From Spirochaetota bacterium (lineage in GTDB: Bacteria; Spirochaetota; Brachyspiria; Brachyspirales; JACRPF01), in assembly GCA_016214035.1 (NCBI GenBank), contig JACRPF010000011.1, positions 62,001 through 126,000 on the forward strand: a stretch of DNA of 64,000 nt. Direction: 5' to 3'. Both the position numbers and the translations under genes were made by a program. Of this stretch, positions 32,035-41,145 are shown in pieces. Position 1 is the stretch's first letter. The number at the start of each line of letters is the position of its first letter. The notes under the pieces were generated by a model. That model saw only the letters and a program-made list of their open reading frames with translations. It had not been told where the DNA came from and searched no databases.

Positions 32035-32910
32035 TTAAAAATGCAAATGCGGGGCGCTTGCGATACGTTTTTTCTCGCGGGGTGAAAGCGCAAGCGCGTT
32101 TCCGGTATATCGATTCCGTGACGGGTCGATCTTTTCATACACCGCCCGGTATAACGCATAGAGGATACGGATGCTCCGCTGATAGCGTTCCTCCATGAGC
32201 GGGAGCACATTGGCGAGTGCGGGGACAACCTCATGCAGATACACCGAGGCCCTCCGGTGATAGAACGCGATGATACCGCGCAGCGCCGGGGTGTCGTTCG
32301 ATGCGAGTGCTGCAAGGAATTGATCCCGTGAGAGACCGTGCTCGCCGAGAATGTCGTCGGGTATGAAGATGATGCCGGCAGCAGCGTCCTCGTTGAGATC
32401 GCGGAGAATATGGACGTGATAACAGAAAAGCGCAAGCGGTTGTGCGGCATGATGTATGTTGAAGCGGGGCGGGGAGAATCGTCCGCCATGCCGTGTAAGT
32501 CCGCAGAGATGCATGAAGATGGCGCCCGGCGCTATCGCCGCGCCTTCAGCATACCGAAGGAAACCGTCGTATGTCGGGAAGAAACCTGTTGCAAGATCGT
32601 AACGCATCGCCCGGTTCCATCGCCGCCACGGCCATGACGGCATCACGAAGCGGCGGCACAATTCTTTGAAGCGTCTGCGCCCGTTTTCATCGCGGTCTCC
32701 GCTCATGACATCCGAAATCTTCCGTAGCAGCTGTCTGCGCTCCGAAACACTGATCGGCGTTTTTTCCGCGCGCCGATTATCGACGATGTCGTCTACCTTG
32801 CGCATGACACGGTAGCATGCAGCGAACACGTTCCGGCGTTCATCCTCCCAGCTTCCAGCGGCGATCTCGAGTATCGATCGTTCGCGCTGGTCTATACGCT
32901 TCGACGCCAT
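32035..32910 (-). CDS. crtB: squalene/phytoene synthase
   Basis: 291 residues. The two Asp-rich motifs are present: RKVDDIVDN (DXXXD-like) and LRDLNEDAAAG, which bind the Mg-diphosphate groups. The enzyme condenses two prenyl diphosphates head-to-head; C40 phytoene or C30 product cannot be told apart here. It lies two bases after the desaturase gene stop, so the two form one operon, most likely for carotenoid synthesis. No geranylgeranyl diphosphate synthase or cyclase is in the window. Confidence 0.85.
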   Translation of the reverse strand: MASKRIDQRERSILEIAAGSWEDERRNVFAACYRVMRKVDDIVDNRRAEKTPISVSERRQLLRKISDVMSGDRDENGRRRFKELCRRFVMPSWPWRRWNRAMRYDLATGFFPTYDGFLRYAEGAAIAPGAIFMHLCGLTRHGGRFSPPRFNIHHAAQPLALFCYHVHILRDLNEDAAAGIIFIPDDILGEHGLSRDQFLAALASNDTPALRGIIAFYHRRASVYLHEVVPALANVLPLMEERYQRSIRILYALYRAVYEKIDPSRNRYTGNALALSPREKKRIASAPHLHF

Positions 32911-32912
32911 GG

Positions 32913-34391
32913 TCAGTTCATCTCTTCATCGATGCGTTTGACGGCGAGGCGCGCACCGATGAGCACCATCGGCAGGCCGCTGCCCGGCGCGGTGCTCCCG
33001 CCGACAAAAAAGAGATTGCGGTAGCGGCGGTGCCGGTTATGCATGCGGAAATATCCCATCTGCATGAGCGAATGATTGAGGCTCCCGAACACGGCGCCGC
33101 CGGTGAGATTGCCGAACGATTCCCAGTCTTTGGGCGTGTATGCCGTTTCATGGACGATGCGTTTTTCAAGATTCGCAACGCCGTAGCCGGAAAGCCGCTT
33201 GAGCACCCATGAACGCGCCGCTGCCTGTTCCTTTTCCCAATCGCGATGCTGTTTCGTCACCGTGTGTCCGCACGGTACGATGACCATGATCGTATCCTTG
33301 CCTTTCGGTGCGGCCTTCGGATCGGTGCGTGACGGCAGGTTCAGATAGAAATGTCCTTCCGGTGCGAACGCATTGCGGTTGAACACGGTCACCAGTTCTT
33401 TGCGGTAATCCTTTGCGACAAAAACATTGTGCTGATTCGTAAGTCCGTCTAGACGTCCGTTGATGCCCCAGTAGAACGTATATGCCGAGCAGCTGTACTT
33501 CAGGGGGCGTATCTTCTCGCCGAGCAGTTTTTTGTATGCATACGGCGCATCGGCGTTGACAACTACGATGTCGGCATTCGTGACGCCGCTGTTCGTTTGG
33601 ACGCCGGAGGCCTTTCCATTCGCAACGGCAATACGTTCAACCGGGGTGTTCGGTTTGAACCGCACGCCGTTTTTTTCGGCAATCGACAGAAGTGCGCGGG
33701 CGATGGATGCCATGCCGCCCTTCGGATAATATAACCCTTCGATGATCTCAAGCGCGGGGAGCATCGTGTACATTCCCGAGGCGCCGTACGGATTGAGCCC
33801 CACATACAATGAGTGGTATGAAAATGCGGCGCGCAGACGCGGATCGGTGAAGTGATGCGCGGCGATGCGGTAGAGGTCGGAAAACGCTTTGACGCGGAGG
33901 AAGAGCGCGATGTTCTTCGGCGTAAAGAACTGATACCAGTGTCTGAAGTCGCGGTTGATGAGCGCCTCGAGCGAGCGGTGATAGCAGTCGTGACCGAGAC
34001 GCAGATAATCCATCGCGTGCGGGAATGATCCCCGTTCGAAGCGCTCGGTTTCTTCCCTGAGCCCGAGCAGGTCGCCGGTGAGTTTTATCGATGTGCCGTC
34101 ATGGAAATGAACTTCCGACGCCGGGTCGACGCGCGTGAGCTCAAGATGATCTTCCATGCGCTCGCCCAGTTCGGTGAAGAGCGCACGGAACGATTCGGGC
34201 ATGAGAAAGAGCGTTGCGCCCACGTCGAAGCGGAAACCCCTGTGTGTTACGGTGGCGCACCGGCCGCCGGCGTAATCGTTCTTTTCAAAAAGCGTGACCG
34301 CATGGCCGCGTTTCGCAAGGAGCGCAGCCGCGGCTATACCGCCGAGTCCGGCGCCGACGACAATGGCCGTTTTTTTCGCACGCGAGTTCAT
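32913..34391 (-). CDS. crtI: phytoene desaturase-family FAD oxidoreductase
   Basis: 492 residues from ATG 34391, with GGGAGA upstream; a longer frame exists but lacks a ribosome-binding site and runs into the promoter. IVVGAGLGGIAAAALLAKRGH is the FAD Rossmann motif (shown partly), FEKNDYAGGRCAT the second ADP contact, and the C-terminal GGSTAPGSGLPMVLIGARL the CrtI signature. It introduces double bonds into phytoene (or C30 dehydrosqualene) at the membrane. The gene is the first of the crtI-crtB operon and divergent from alr. Confidence 0.88.
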   Translation of the reverse strand: MNSRAKKTAIVVGAGLGGIAAAALLAKRGHAVTLFEKNDYAGGRCATVTHRGFRFDVGATLFLMPESFRALFTELGERMEDHLELTRVDPASEVHFHDGTSIKLTGDLLGLREETERFERGSFPHAMDYLRLGHDCYHRSLEALINRDFRHWYQFFTPKNIALFLRVKAFSDLYRIAAHHFTDPRLRAAFSYHSLYVGLNPYGASGMYTMLPALEIIEGLYYPKGGMASIARALLSIAEKNGVRFKPNTPVERIAVANGKASGVQTNSGVTNADIVVVNADAPYAYKKLLGEKIRPLKYSCSAYTFYWGINGRLDGLTNQHNVFVAKDYRKELVTVFNRNAFAPEGHFYLNLPSRTDPKAAPKGKDTIMVIVPCGHTVTKQHRDWEKEQAAARSWVLKRLSGYGVANLEKRIVHETAYTPKDWESFGNLTGGAVFGSLNHSLMQMGYFRMHNRHRRYRNLFFVGGSTAPGSGLPMVLIGARLAVKRIDEEMN

Positions 34392-34423
34392 AGACAGGTT
34401 CTCCCGTTGACCGCAATGCGCAG

Positions 34424-34451
34424 AGTATACGGTAATCAGCGAATATTTCAA
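34424..34451 (-). promoter_or_regulatory. promoter of the crtI-crtB operon
   Basis: TTGAAA (34451-34446), 16-bp spacer, TATACT (34429-34424) on the minus strand, giving a leader of about 27 bases with a ribosome-binding site. Confidence 0.6.
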
Positions 34452-34473
34452 ATGAAAGATGAAGCGCGATTTC

Positions 34474-34501
34474 TTGACAAAGCAGATGGAGCAAATATAC
34501 T
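34474..34501 (+). promoter_or_regulatory. leaderless promoter of alr
   Basis: TTGACA (34474-34479), 16-bp spacer, TATACT (34496-34501). Six bases later comes the ATG, so the mRNA should start at or within one base of the A. There is no Shine-Dalgarno sequence. Confidence 0.65.
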
Positions 34502-34507
34502 GACACC

Positions 34508-35647
34508 ATGACGAACGCGGAGCTTAAAGGCAGACGCCCCACCTGGGCCGAAAGTAATCTCAGAAATCTCGCGCACAATATCCGCGCGATACGCGCGTTC
34601 GCCGGACACAAATGCGAGTATCTGCTCCCGGTAAAAGCGGATGCGTACGGACACGGCATGATAGGCGTGGCGAAAACGGCAATCGCCGAAGGGGTGCGGT
34701 ATCTCGGCATCGCATCCACCGATGAAGGGATGACGCTTCGCAGAAACGGCATACACGCACAGCTGCTTATTCTGGGCTTGAGTTTTCCCGAACAGATACC
34801 GGCCATTCTCAAATACAATCTTATTCCGGCTGTCGCAACGCGCGAGTTCATCGACGCACTCGACCGCGCCGCGCATACGCGGGGCGTGCATGTTCCGGTG
34901 CATGTGAAGATCGACACCGGTATGGGCCGCATCGGGGTTTCCGAATCAGACGCCCTGCCGTTCGTGGAATATACGGCGCTTAAAAAAAACATCATCCTTG
35001 AAGGCGTGTTTACGCATTTCCCGGTCTCCGACGACGACGTGCCGTACTCCCGGCGACAGCTGGCCAGGTTTTCGAAAATCATCGAACGTATCGCCGCGTT
35101 CGGCATTCGCCCGAAATATATACACGCGGCGAATTCGGCGGCCGTCGTCAATCTGCCGAAAAGCATCTTCAATATGATACGCCCCGGGCTCATCAGTTAC
35201 GGGTATACGACGTTCCCGCTTCCGAAACGGCTTACGCTCAAGCCGGTCATCAGCGTCAAAAGCAGGATAATCTTCGTGAAGAAAATAGACAAGGGCATGT
35301 CGGTAAGTTATGGACGGACCTATATCGCGAAGCGCAGCACCGTTGTCGCAACGGTTCCCATCGGTTATGAGGACGGGCTCAACCGCCGTTTCTCGAATAA
35401 TCTGTCGATGCTGGTTCGCGGTGTCCGTGTGCCGCTGATCGGACGCGTGACGATGGACCAGTGCATGCTTGATGTGACACGCCTTGACCATCAGCGTCCG
35501 GTTGTTCCGGGTGAGGAAGTTGTCATCATCGGGAAACAGGGCGGCGATGAAATAACGGTCGAAGAGCTCGCGGCGCGTATCGGCACCATCCCCTACGAGA
35601 TACCCTGCATGCTGAGCGAACGCGTGCCGCTGATCTATAAGAACTGA
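34508..35647 (+). CDS. alr: alanine racemase
   Basis: 379 residues. VKADAYGHG contains the PLP-binding lysine near residue 43, VKIDTGMGRIGV the conserved core, and SVSYGRTY the catalytic tyrosine of the second monomer. It interconverts L- and D-alanine for peptidoglycan. The C-terminal part (IGRVTMDQCMLDV) is complete. The unusual feature is the start: a near-consensus promoter ends six bases before ATG. The next gene begins 12 bases after the stop. Confidence 0.95.
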   Translation: MTNAELKGRRPTWAESNLRNLAHNIRAIRAFAGHKCEYLLPVKADAYGHGMIGVAKTAIAEGVRYLGIASTDEGMTLRRNGIHAQLLILGLSFPEQIPAILKYNLIPAVATREFIDALDRAAHTRGVHVPVHVKIDTGMGRIGVSESDALPFVEYTALKKNIILEGVFTHFPVSDDDVPYSRRQLARFSKIIERIAAFGIRPKYIHAANSAAVVNLPKSIFNMIRPGLISYGYTTFPLPKRLTLKPVISVKSRIIFVKKIDKGMSVSYGRTYIAKRSTVVATVPIGYEDGLNRRFSNNLSMLVRGVRVPLIGRVTMDQCMLDVTRLDHQRPVVPGEEVVIIGKQGGDEITVEELAARIGTIPYEIPCMLSERVPLIYKN

Positions 35648-35659
35648 AGTGCAGAAGAT

Positions 35660-36400
35660 ATGAAAACAATCAATTGTATGATCGCCATTACATCCGCTTG
35701 TCTGCTTTATGCGGCAGATGCAGGTTCGACGACGGAAGCACCGGTTGTAACTAATGCCGCCGCTGCCGCTGTTTCTGAAGCGCCGGCCGCAGTGCCTCCG
35801 ATAATACCGACGGATGCCGAACTTGCCGCTGTCTGCGAGCGCTATTTTCAGCTACCCGCTCTGTACGGACGCGTGCAGCAGAAGCTGACGGATGAATCGT
35901 TCGCGCAATTCACCAATGTGCTCGGCGGTATTGTCAGCGGTCAGTTGTATGATGAAATCCGGAAAGACTGCTCGCCGAAACGGGGCGCATATCCAAAGGA
36001 TGTGTTCCAGAAACTGGCACTATCCAATTGCAGACGCACGGGCGCAGTACACACCAACGACAACGATTATCGCGTGCTCTATATGGCGGAGCGGACGGCG
36101 GTGTATGAGAATTTTCCGTTCCTCATCTGGGACAATAAGATACAGTATGACGATATAGACTCGTTCATGCAGGAGTTCGCCATCACCAATATGTCGCAGG
36201 CGGCATTGTCGAATATGCTTGCGGCATACCGTCCGGGGGATACGCTCAGCGCCGGTTTTACGACGACCGTGGAGTTTACCGTCACCGTGCGCGCGTCAAA
36301 AAAAAACATCGGCATTATATCAGTCCGCGAACGGCCTGTCGGCACCGTGTTAACGCTCGATAGACGCGGCAATAGAAAGCGCGGCGTAATCACCAATTGA
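35660..36400 (+). CDS. secreted protein of unknown function
   Basis: 246 residues. A short signal peptide (MIAITSACLLYAADA) is followed by a low-complexity Ala/Pro/Val/Thr linker to about residue 50, then a ~190-residue globular part with a few Cys (CERYF, DCSPKR, NCRRTG) that could form disulfides. No family recognised. It starts 12 bases after alr and is likely in its transcript. Its last 51 bases overlap the convergent ROK kinase gene. Confidence 0.6.
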   Translation: MKTINCMIAITSACLLYAADAGSTTEAPVVTNAAAAAVSEAPAAVPPIIPTDAELAAVCERYFQLPALYGRVQQKLTDESFAQFTNVLGGIVSGQLYDEIRKDCSPKRGAYPKDVFQKLALSNCRRTGAVHTNDNDYRVLYMAERTAVYENFPFLIWDNKIQYDDIDSFMQEFAITNMSQAALSNMLAAYRPGDTLSAGFTTTVEFTVTVRASKKNIGIISVRERPVGTVLTLDRRGNRKRGVITN

Positions 36401-37327
36401 TTCCCCGAGCTCTGCCGGTACGATGCGGCATACGCTGCGCGAGCGTGGAAGCGCCTCGGTCCGTATAACGCGCATCGCATGCGGTTTGATGAAACGTTCA
36501 CAGCGCGCGTATACACTTCCGAGTATGATGACTTCCGGGTTGAGTATATCGATGATCACGGACAATCCGCGCCCGAGGTGATCGCCCGATACCGCAAAAA
36601 TATCCTTTGCAAGTGTATCGCCTTTTACCGCGGCTGCGGCGATATCTTTCGCGGTAACATCGTCTGCTGATAGTGCGGCAAGAAGTCCGATGCTTCGCCC
36701 GCGTTTGCGCCGTTCTTCTATCATCTTCCGTGCTAGTTGCGCGATACCGCCGCCGCTGCAGAATCCTTCGAACGATCCCGCTTTGCCGTAACCTGTCGGC
36801 CCATCCGGCGCAAGCCGTATGTGCCCCGCTTCACCTGCCATATCGTTCGTGCCGCGGTACAGTCTGTCGTCGAGAACAAGTCCCGCGCCGAGACCGGTGC
36901 CGAAGGTGAAGAACACAACATTGCGATAGCCGCGCCCCGCGCCGAAACGCCATTCGGCAAGCGCGCAGGCGTTCGCATCGTTTTCAAGCGCGGCGGGGAT
37001 GCCGAATCTTTTTTCCAGCATATGCACGATGCGTATATTATCCCATCCCGGAAGATTGGGCGGTGAAAGCACGACGCCCCGTTTTGAATCAAGCGGTCCG
37101 CCGCAGCTTACGCCGATGCCGCTGACCGACCGTCTGACGATGTTCTGCCTGTGCATTATCGCATCGACCGAAGTTATCAGCGTATCAAGTGCATAGCGCG
37201 GCCCGCGTTTTGTTTCCGTCGGGAATGAAACGCGGTCGATGACGTTCATCTTCGCGCCTGACTTTTTCCCGAGGATGACGGCGCATTTTGTGCCGCCGAT
37301 ATCAATGCCGATATAGGTGTTCTTCAT
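36350..37327 (-). CDS. ROK-family sugar kinase
   Basis: 325 residues. GIDIGGTKCAVIL is the phosphate loop of the ROK/ASKHA fold; ENDANACALAEW holds the catalytic Asp in the NDAN motif; FTFGTGLGAGLVLD the second phosphate loop; and GEAGHIRL the sugar-binding His. The usual zinc site CxCGxxGCxE is absent: the matching stretch reads PDGPTGYGKAGSFEGFC. It would phosphorylate glucose, mannose, N-acetylglucosamine or a similar sugar. It overlaps the upstream oxidoreductase gene by four bases and ends the mannoside operon, which makes a mannose-like substrate plausible. Confidence 0.8.
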   Translation of the reverse strand: MKNTYIGIDIGGTKCAVILGKKSGAKMNVIDRVSFPTETKRGPRYALDTLITSVDAIMHRQNIVRRSVSGIGVSCGGPLDSKRGVVLSPPNLPGWDNIRIVHMLEKRFGIPAALENDANACALAEWRFGAGRGYRNVVFFTFGTGLGAGLVLDDRLYRGTNDMAGEAGHIRLAPDGPTGYGKAGSFEGFCSGGGIAQLARKMIEERRKRGRSIGLLAALSADDVTAKDIAAAAVKGDTLAKDIFAVSGDHLGRGLSVIIDILNPEVIILGSVYARCERFIKPHAMRVIRTEALPRSRSVCRIVPAELGESIGDYAALSIAASIER

Positions 37328-38745
37328 CTCCGGTAAAACCTCACGCCCTGCTCTTCAAGTTTTTTCTGCAGCGCGGGAACTGAGAGTGCGGATACCGCCG
37401 CATTATCGGACAGCGTAAGTGCCGCCGCCGTACCCGCCGCCTGTCCGGTGAGCATGCATGTCCCCTGTATCCGCGTACTTGAATGCGCAACATGGTCGGC
37501 GGATATGCATCGTCCGCTTGCGAGAAGATTGGTTATCGTTTTGGGCACCAGTGAACGATACGGAATGTCGAAACAGTCGCCTTTGATGGCGCCGCCCACC
37601 GCTTTGCGTCTGCCCTGCGGATCATGTATGTCGATGATATACGAACCGTGCGCGATGACGTCGTCGAACGGTACGCATTCAATGGCCTCGCGTCCCGAAA
37701 GGATATACCGCCCGACGAGTCTTCGCGTTTCGCGGACTCCAAGCGTGGCCGCACTTTCAACGATGTGGCTCTGCTGAAATCCGTCGACATATCGCTTGAG
37801 AAAATCGGCGATATAAAAAACCTGCTTCTGCGCGACAATCTCGGCAGCACTGAGCGAGAGTGCATCGGCCCCGTCAACTGCCGTCACGCGCGACATGTTG
37901 ATGACATATTCTCCGTCACGAGCCGTTTTGAAAAACAGTATGCGTCCCTGGGGAAGCGGAATGTCCTCGCCGTCGATGGTGAACCCCGGCGTGTTGGCGT
38001 ACGGAAGCTTTGCGAATTCCTCTTTTGTAATGCCGAAATCGGCGAAGGTGAGCCGTTTGTTGATGAGCCGTTCCGCGCGCGCGCCATCCACTCCGGCCAT
38101 GGTGAACATCACGGTCACCGGCTGCATGAGACCGCTTTCATCGTAATCGCCGTAGGCGCGGTCTTCTTCATGGACTTTATCAAGTCCGGTCACGGTAAGA
38201 TTTTTCAGCACATCCGGCTCGCTGCCGATGACGAATTCTTCTTTTGCACGCGCGATGAGATCGCCGTCTCCCGTGGCATCGATGAATATGCGTCCGTCGA
38301 TGCGCGCAAGGCCGGATTTTGTGGCGACAACGAGGCCTTGTATCGTATTGCCTTCGCGTATGACGTCAACGAGCATCGCATGAAACAGTATTTCCGATCC
38401 GCTTTCCGTAACCATGTCGAGCGCTACGTGTTTGATGACATGCGGCGATGAGTACAGATGCTCCGTACCGCCGGCATACCGTTTCGCATCGGCCGCAACG
38501 CGGTCAAGCATTTCCGCGAGGATACCGCCGAACGGTTTGCCGCTTTTGGTATGCGTCGCGCCGATGGGTGTCACAAGGCCGAGCGTCATCATGCCGCCGA
38601 GGCAGCCGTGCTGTTCGATGAGGATCGTTTTCGCGCCGTTACGTGCCGACGCTATGGCTGCGGCAATACCGGCCGGTCCGCCGCCGAGTACGACGACATC
38701 GGCGGATTTCATCAGAGGAAGCGAAACGCAGTATTCCGTTTTCAT
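37324..38745 (-). CDS. FAD-dependent oxidoreductase (FAD_oxidored family)
   Basis: 473 residues from ATG 38745, supported by GGGGAG and by the ATGA overlap with the upstream stop; a longer frame is non-coding. VVVLGGGPAGIAAAIASAR is the FAD fold; HGCLGGMMTLGLVTP and IFIDATGDGDLIARA are signature segments of the FAD_oxidored (PF12831-type) group, whose members cluster with glycan-degrading genes in many environmental bacteria. The reaction is not known. A sugar or glycoside oxidation is likely from context. Translationally coupled to the GH2 gene before it and to the ROK gene after it. Confidence 0.8.
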   Translation of the reverse strand: MKTEYCVSLPLMKSADVVVLGGGPAGIAAAIASARNGAKTILIEQHGCLGGMMTLGLVTPIGATHTKSGKPFGGILAEMLDRVAADAKRYAGGTEHLYSSPHVIKHVALDMVTESGSEILFHAMLVDVIREGNTIQGLVVATKSGLARIDGRIFIDATGDGDLIARAKEEFVIGSEPDVLKNLTVTGLDKVHEEDRAYGDYDESGLMQPVTVMFTMAGVDGARAERLINKRLTFADFGITKEEFAKLPYANTPGFTIDGEDIPLPQGRILFFKTARDGEYVINMSRVTAVDGADALSLSAAEIVAQKQVFYIADFLKRYVDGFQQSHIVESAATLGVRETRRLVGRYILSGREAIECVPFDDVIAHGSYIIDIHDPQGRRKAVGGAIKGDCFDIPYRSLVPKTITNLLASGRCISADHVAHSSTRIQGTCMLTGQAAGTAAALTLSDNAAVSALSVPALQKKLEEQGVRFYRR

Positions 38746-41057
38746 AATTCTCCCCTGAACGAAGCAGACTGTTTCACATACCAGGAGAAATCCCACGGCG
38801 CGGCAGACTGAACATAGTGGTTGCGCCATGTCGTGCCGTTCGCTGTCCATTCCAGCGTGTTGAATAACGGCGCGGCGCTTTTTTCAAGTGTTCCGAGCCT
38901 TACGCTGCCGTTCGGTGCAATATCGAATGTTCCGCTTTTCACAAGAGCATTGTCCGCCGATATCTTCCACTCGCCGTGTACCGCGGCAAGCGTGTCGTTC
39001 ACCGCAACGATATCGCGCTCATCGCTGTTTTCCGCCACCATGATGCACACCGGCGTCTGCGAGCGTTTGATGTATTCGTATGCAAGTTTTTTCTCGTAAT
39101 AATAATCGACGATGGCGTCCGAGAACTGCGGCCAGCAGTCTATCATGTTCCACCAGATGATGCCGGTCTTGTGCGGCTTGCTCAGGTCGTTGGCGGAAGC
39201 GGGTTTACGCGAGCGGAAATGCTCGATGAAATATTTTTTTGCCTCGGCCTGCGTTATCTTGGAAGCGAGGATGAAATTGTCGATATCGTTTTGATCAACC
39301 GAGTTGCCGAAAAGATGCTTCACCTGGCTCTGCATGAGATAATTCCGTTTGCCCATCGGTCCGTCTTCACGTTCCTGCGGACTCGCCGCATGCAGTATCC
39401 ACTCGTTGTTGTTGAAGCTTCCCCAGACTTTCTCCTTTGAGAGGAATCGTGCCATGCTTTTTTTCGCCGGCATGCCGTGATAGCCTATCTCGCTTGCGAA
39501 TATCGCCGTGTTCTTCGCGTAGAAATCATCCTTGAAATAGCCGCGCGGCCCCCAGAGATGCTGCTCGGGTGTGTCGTCATGCCGTTTAGCGAAGTGCATC
39601 TCGTCGGTGACAAAGGGCGAACTCGGAAGATATGAGCGGAACGGATCGTGATATGCGACCGCTTCCTTGAGCACAACGCGCGATATTTTATTGGCGGACG
39701 GCGGCGTGTGTCCCGGGTTCGACCATGTATATGAAGAATCTATCTCGTTATCGCCCGCCCAGAGCACAAGCGACGGATGATTGCGGAGCTTTCTGATGAT
39801 AGTCACCGCCTCATCACGCACCTGCGCAAGGAATTCGTCGTTCTGCGGATAACGCGCGCAGCCGAACATGAAATCCTGCCAGACCATGATGCCGTGTTCG
39901 TCACAGTATTCGAAGAACGCATGGTCTTCATAGACGCTGCCGCCCCAGCAGCGGACGATGTTGCAATGCGTATCGGTGAACATCGGCAGTATCTTTTTGA
40001 TGCGTTCGGCGTCGCCGTCATGCAGCGCGTCCGCGGGCACCCAATTGCTGCCTCGGGCGAAGATACCGACACCATTTACCTTTATCTGAAACCGGTTATT
40101 GGCGGTATTCGAAAGATCTGCGTTGAAATCGAGGACCGCGGTCCGTATACCAGCGCGGGTTTTGTATTCATCGATCTCTCTTCCTTTGTGCAGCAGTTTC
40201 ACGGATATATCGTACAAATGCTGCTCACCGTAACCCGCCGGCCACCAGAGTTTCGCGTTCGATATGCTGATGTACTGCGCCTTGCCGTGCGTGAAATAGA
40301 TCGGCGTTATCCGTGAAAAGGAGCTGTCGCCGCAGCGGCCCTCGATGCGCAGTTCATACTCGCGCCAGTTTGTATCCGGATCGAGCGACAATCCGTACGA
40401 TATATCGACGGATGCCTGTTGTTTCTCAGCGTTCAACGACCGCACGGCGAAGTAGAATTCCTCGGGTATGATCCCGCTTGCGCGCCGTATCTGCATCGTT
40501 ACCGGCCGTTGTATTCCGCCGAAGAGTATACGAGGCGCGATGTCCCAGCCGAACATATGCTGCGCCTTGCGGACGAATATATTCTCGTATGCAGGCAGAT
40601 GATTGAATTCGAATCCGTCGATGCCCCAGCGTTTCACCCGTGCCGAGGAATAATCGAGCACGTTGTGTATCGTCACCATAAGCGTGTTCTTTCCTTTTTT
40701 GGCAAGCGCTTTGGTGATGTCTACCGTGTGGGGGATGAACATATTTTCAAAGTATCCGACCTGTTTGCCGTTCACAACTACGTCAGCGACCGTATCCACG
40801 CCGCCGAAATTGAGTTCAAGACGTTCGCCTTTTTTAAGTTCGGGTGCAGTGAATGCAGCGGTGTAGGTGAAATCGGTGCGTTCCCACTGCTGCGCAACGA
40901 GCACGTTGGCGCCGACGTAAAGATCGGGGATGACCTTCGCACGCATCAGGTCAGCTGCGATGCTTCCCGGGGCTGCTGCGGGTATCGTATGCTTTTTTTT
41001 CGTCAGCGGATGTGTGAATGAGAGTTTCCATTTGGATATATACGAAATGCTTTTCAT
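38742..41057 (-). CDS. GH2-family beta-mannosidase-like enzyme
   Basis: 771 residues, no signal peptide, so cytoplasmic. The order is N-terminal jelly-roll (WERTDFTYTAAF), Ig-like domain, then a TIM barrel. The acid/base Glu is about residue 438 (AGDNE) and the nucleophile about 523 (FASEIGYHG). WWNMIDCWPQFSDAIVDY near the end and GSNWVPADAL before the barrel favour beta-mannosidases over beta-galactosidases. It would free mannose from the non-reducing end of beta-manno-oligosaccharides. GGAG before the ATG. It follows the alpha-mannosidase gene by 88 bases. Confidence 0.85.
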   Translation of the reverse strand: MKSISYISKWKLSFTHPLTKKKHTIPAAAPGSIAADLMRAKVIPDLYVGANVLVAQQWERTDFTYTAAFTAPELKKGERLELNFGGVDTVADVVVNGKQVGYFENMFIPHTVDITKALAKKGKNTLMVTIHNVLDYSSARVKRWGIDGFEFNHLPAYENIFVRKAQHMFGWDIAPRILFGGIQRPVTMQIRRASGIIPEEFYFAVRSLNAEKQQASVDISYGLSLDPDTNWREYELRIEGRCGDSSFSRITPIYFTHGKAQYISISNAKLWWPAGYGEQHLYDISVKLLHKGREIDEYKTRAGIRTAVLDFNADLSNTANNRFQIKVNGVGIFARGSNWVPADALHDGDAERIKKILPMFTDTHCNIVRCWGGSVYEDHAFFEYCDEHGIMVWQDFMFGCARYPQNDEFLAQVRDEAVTIIRKLRNHPSLVLWAGDNEIDSSYTWSNPGHTPPSANKISRVVLKEAVAYHDPFRSYLPSSPFVTDEMHFAKRHDDTPEQHLWGPRGYFKDDFYAKNTAIFASEIGYHGMPAKKSMARFLSKEKVWGSFNNNEWILHAASPQEREDGPMGKRNYLMQSQVKHLFGNSVDQNDIDNFILASKITQAEAKKYFIEHFRSRKPASANDLSKPHKTGIIWWNMIDCWPQFSDAIVDYYYEKKLAYEYIKRSQTPVCIMVAENSDERDIVAVNDTLAAVHGEWKISADNALVKSGTFDIAPNGSVRLGTLEKSAAPLFNTLEWTANGTTWRNHYVQSAAPWDFSWYVKQSASFRGEL

Positions 41058-41145
41058 CAGATACTCCTGTCAGCAAAGATCAGTATATCAGTGTTCTGTG
41101 ATTTGCCAAATACCGATGGCCGATAGTTCGGCATCTGACCGGCAT

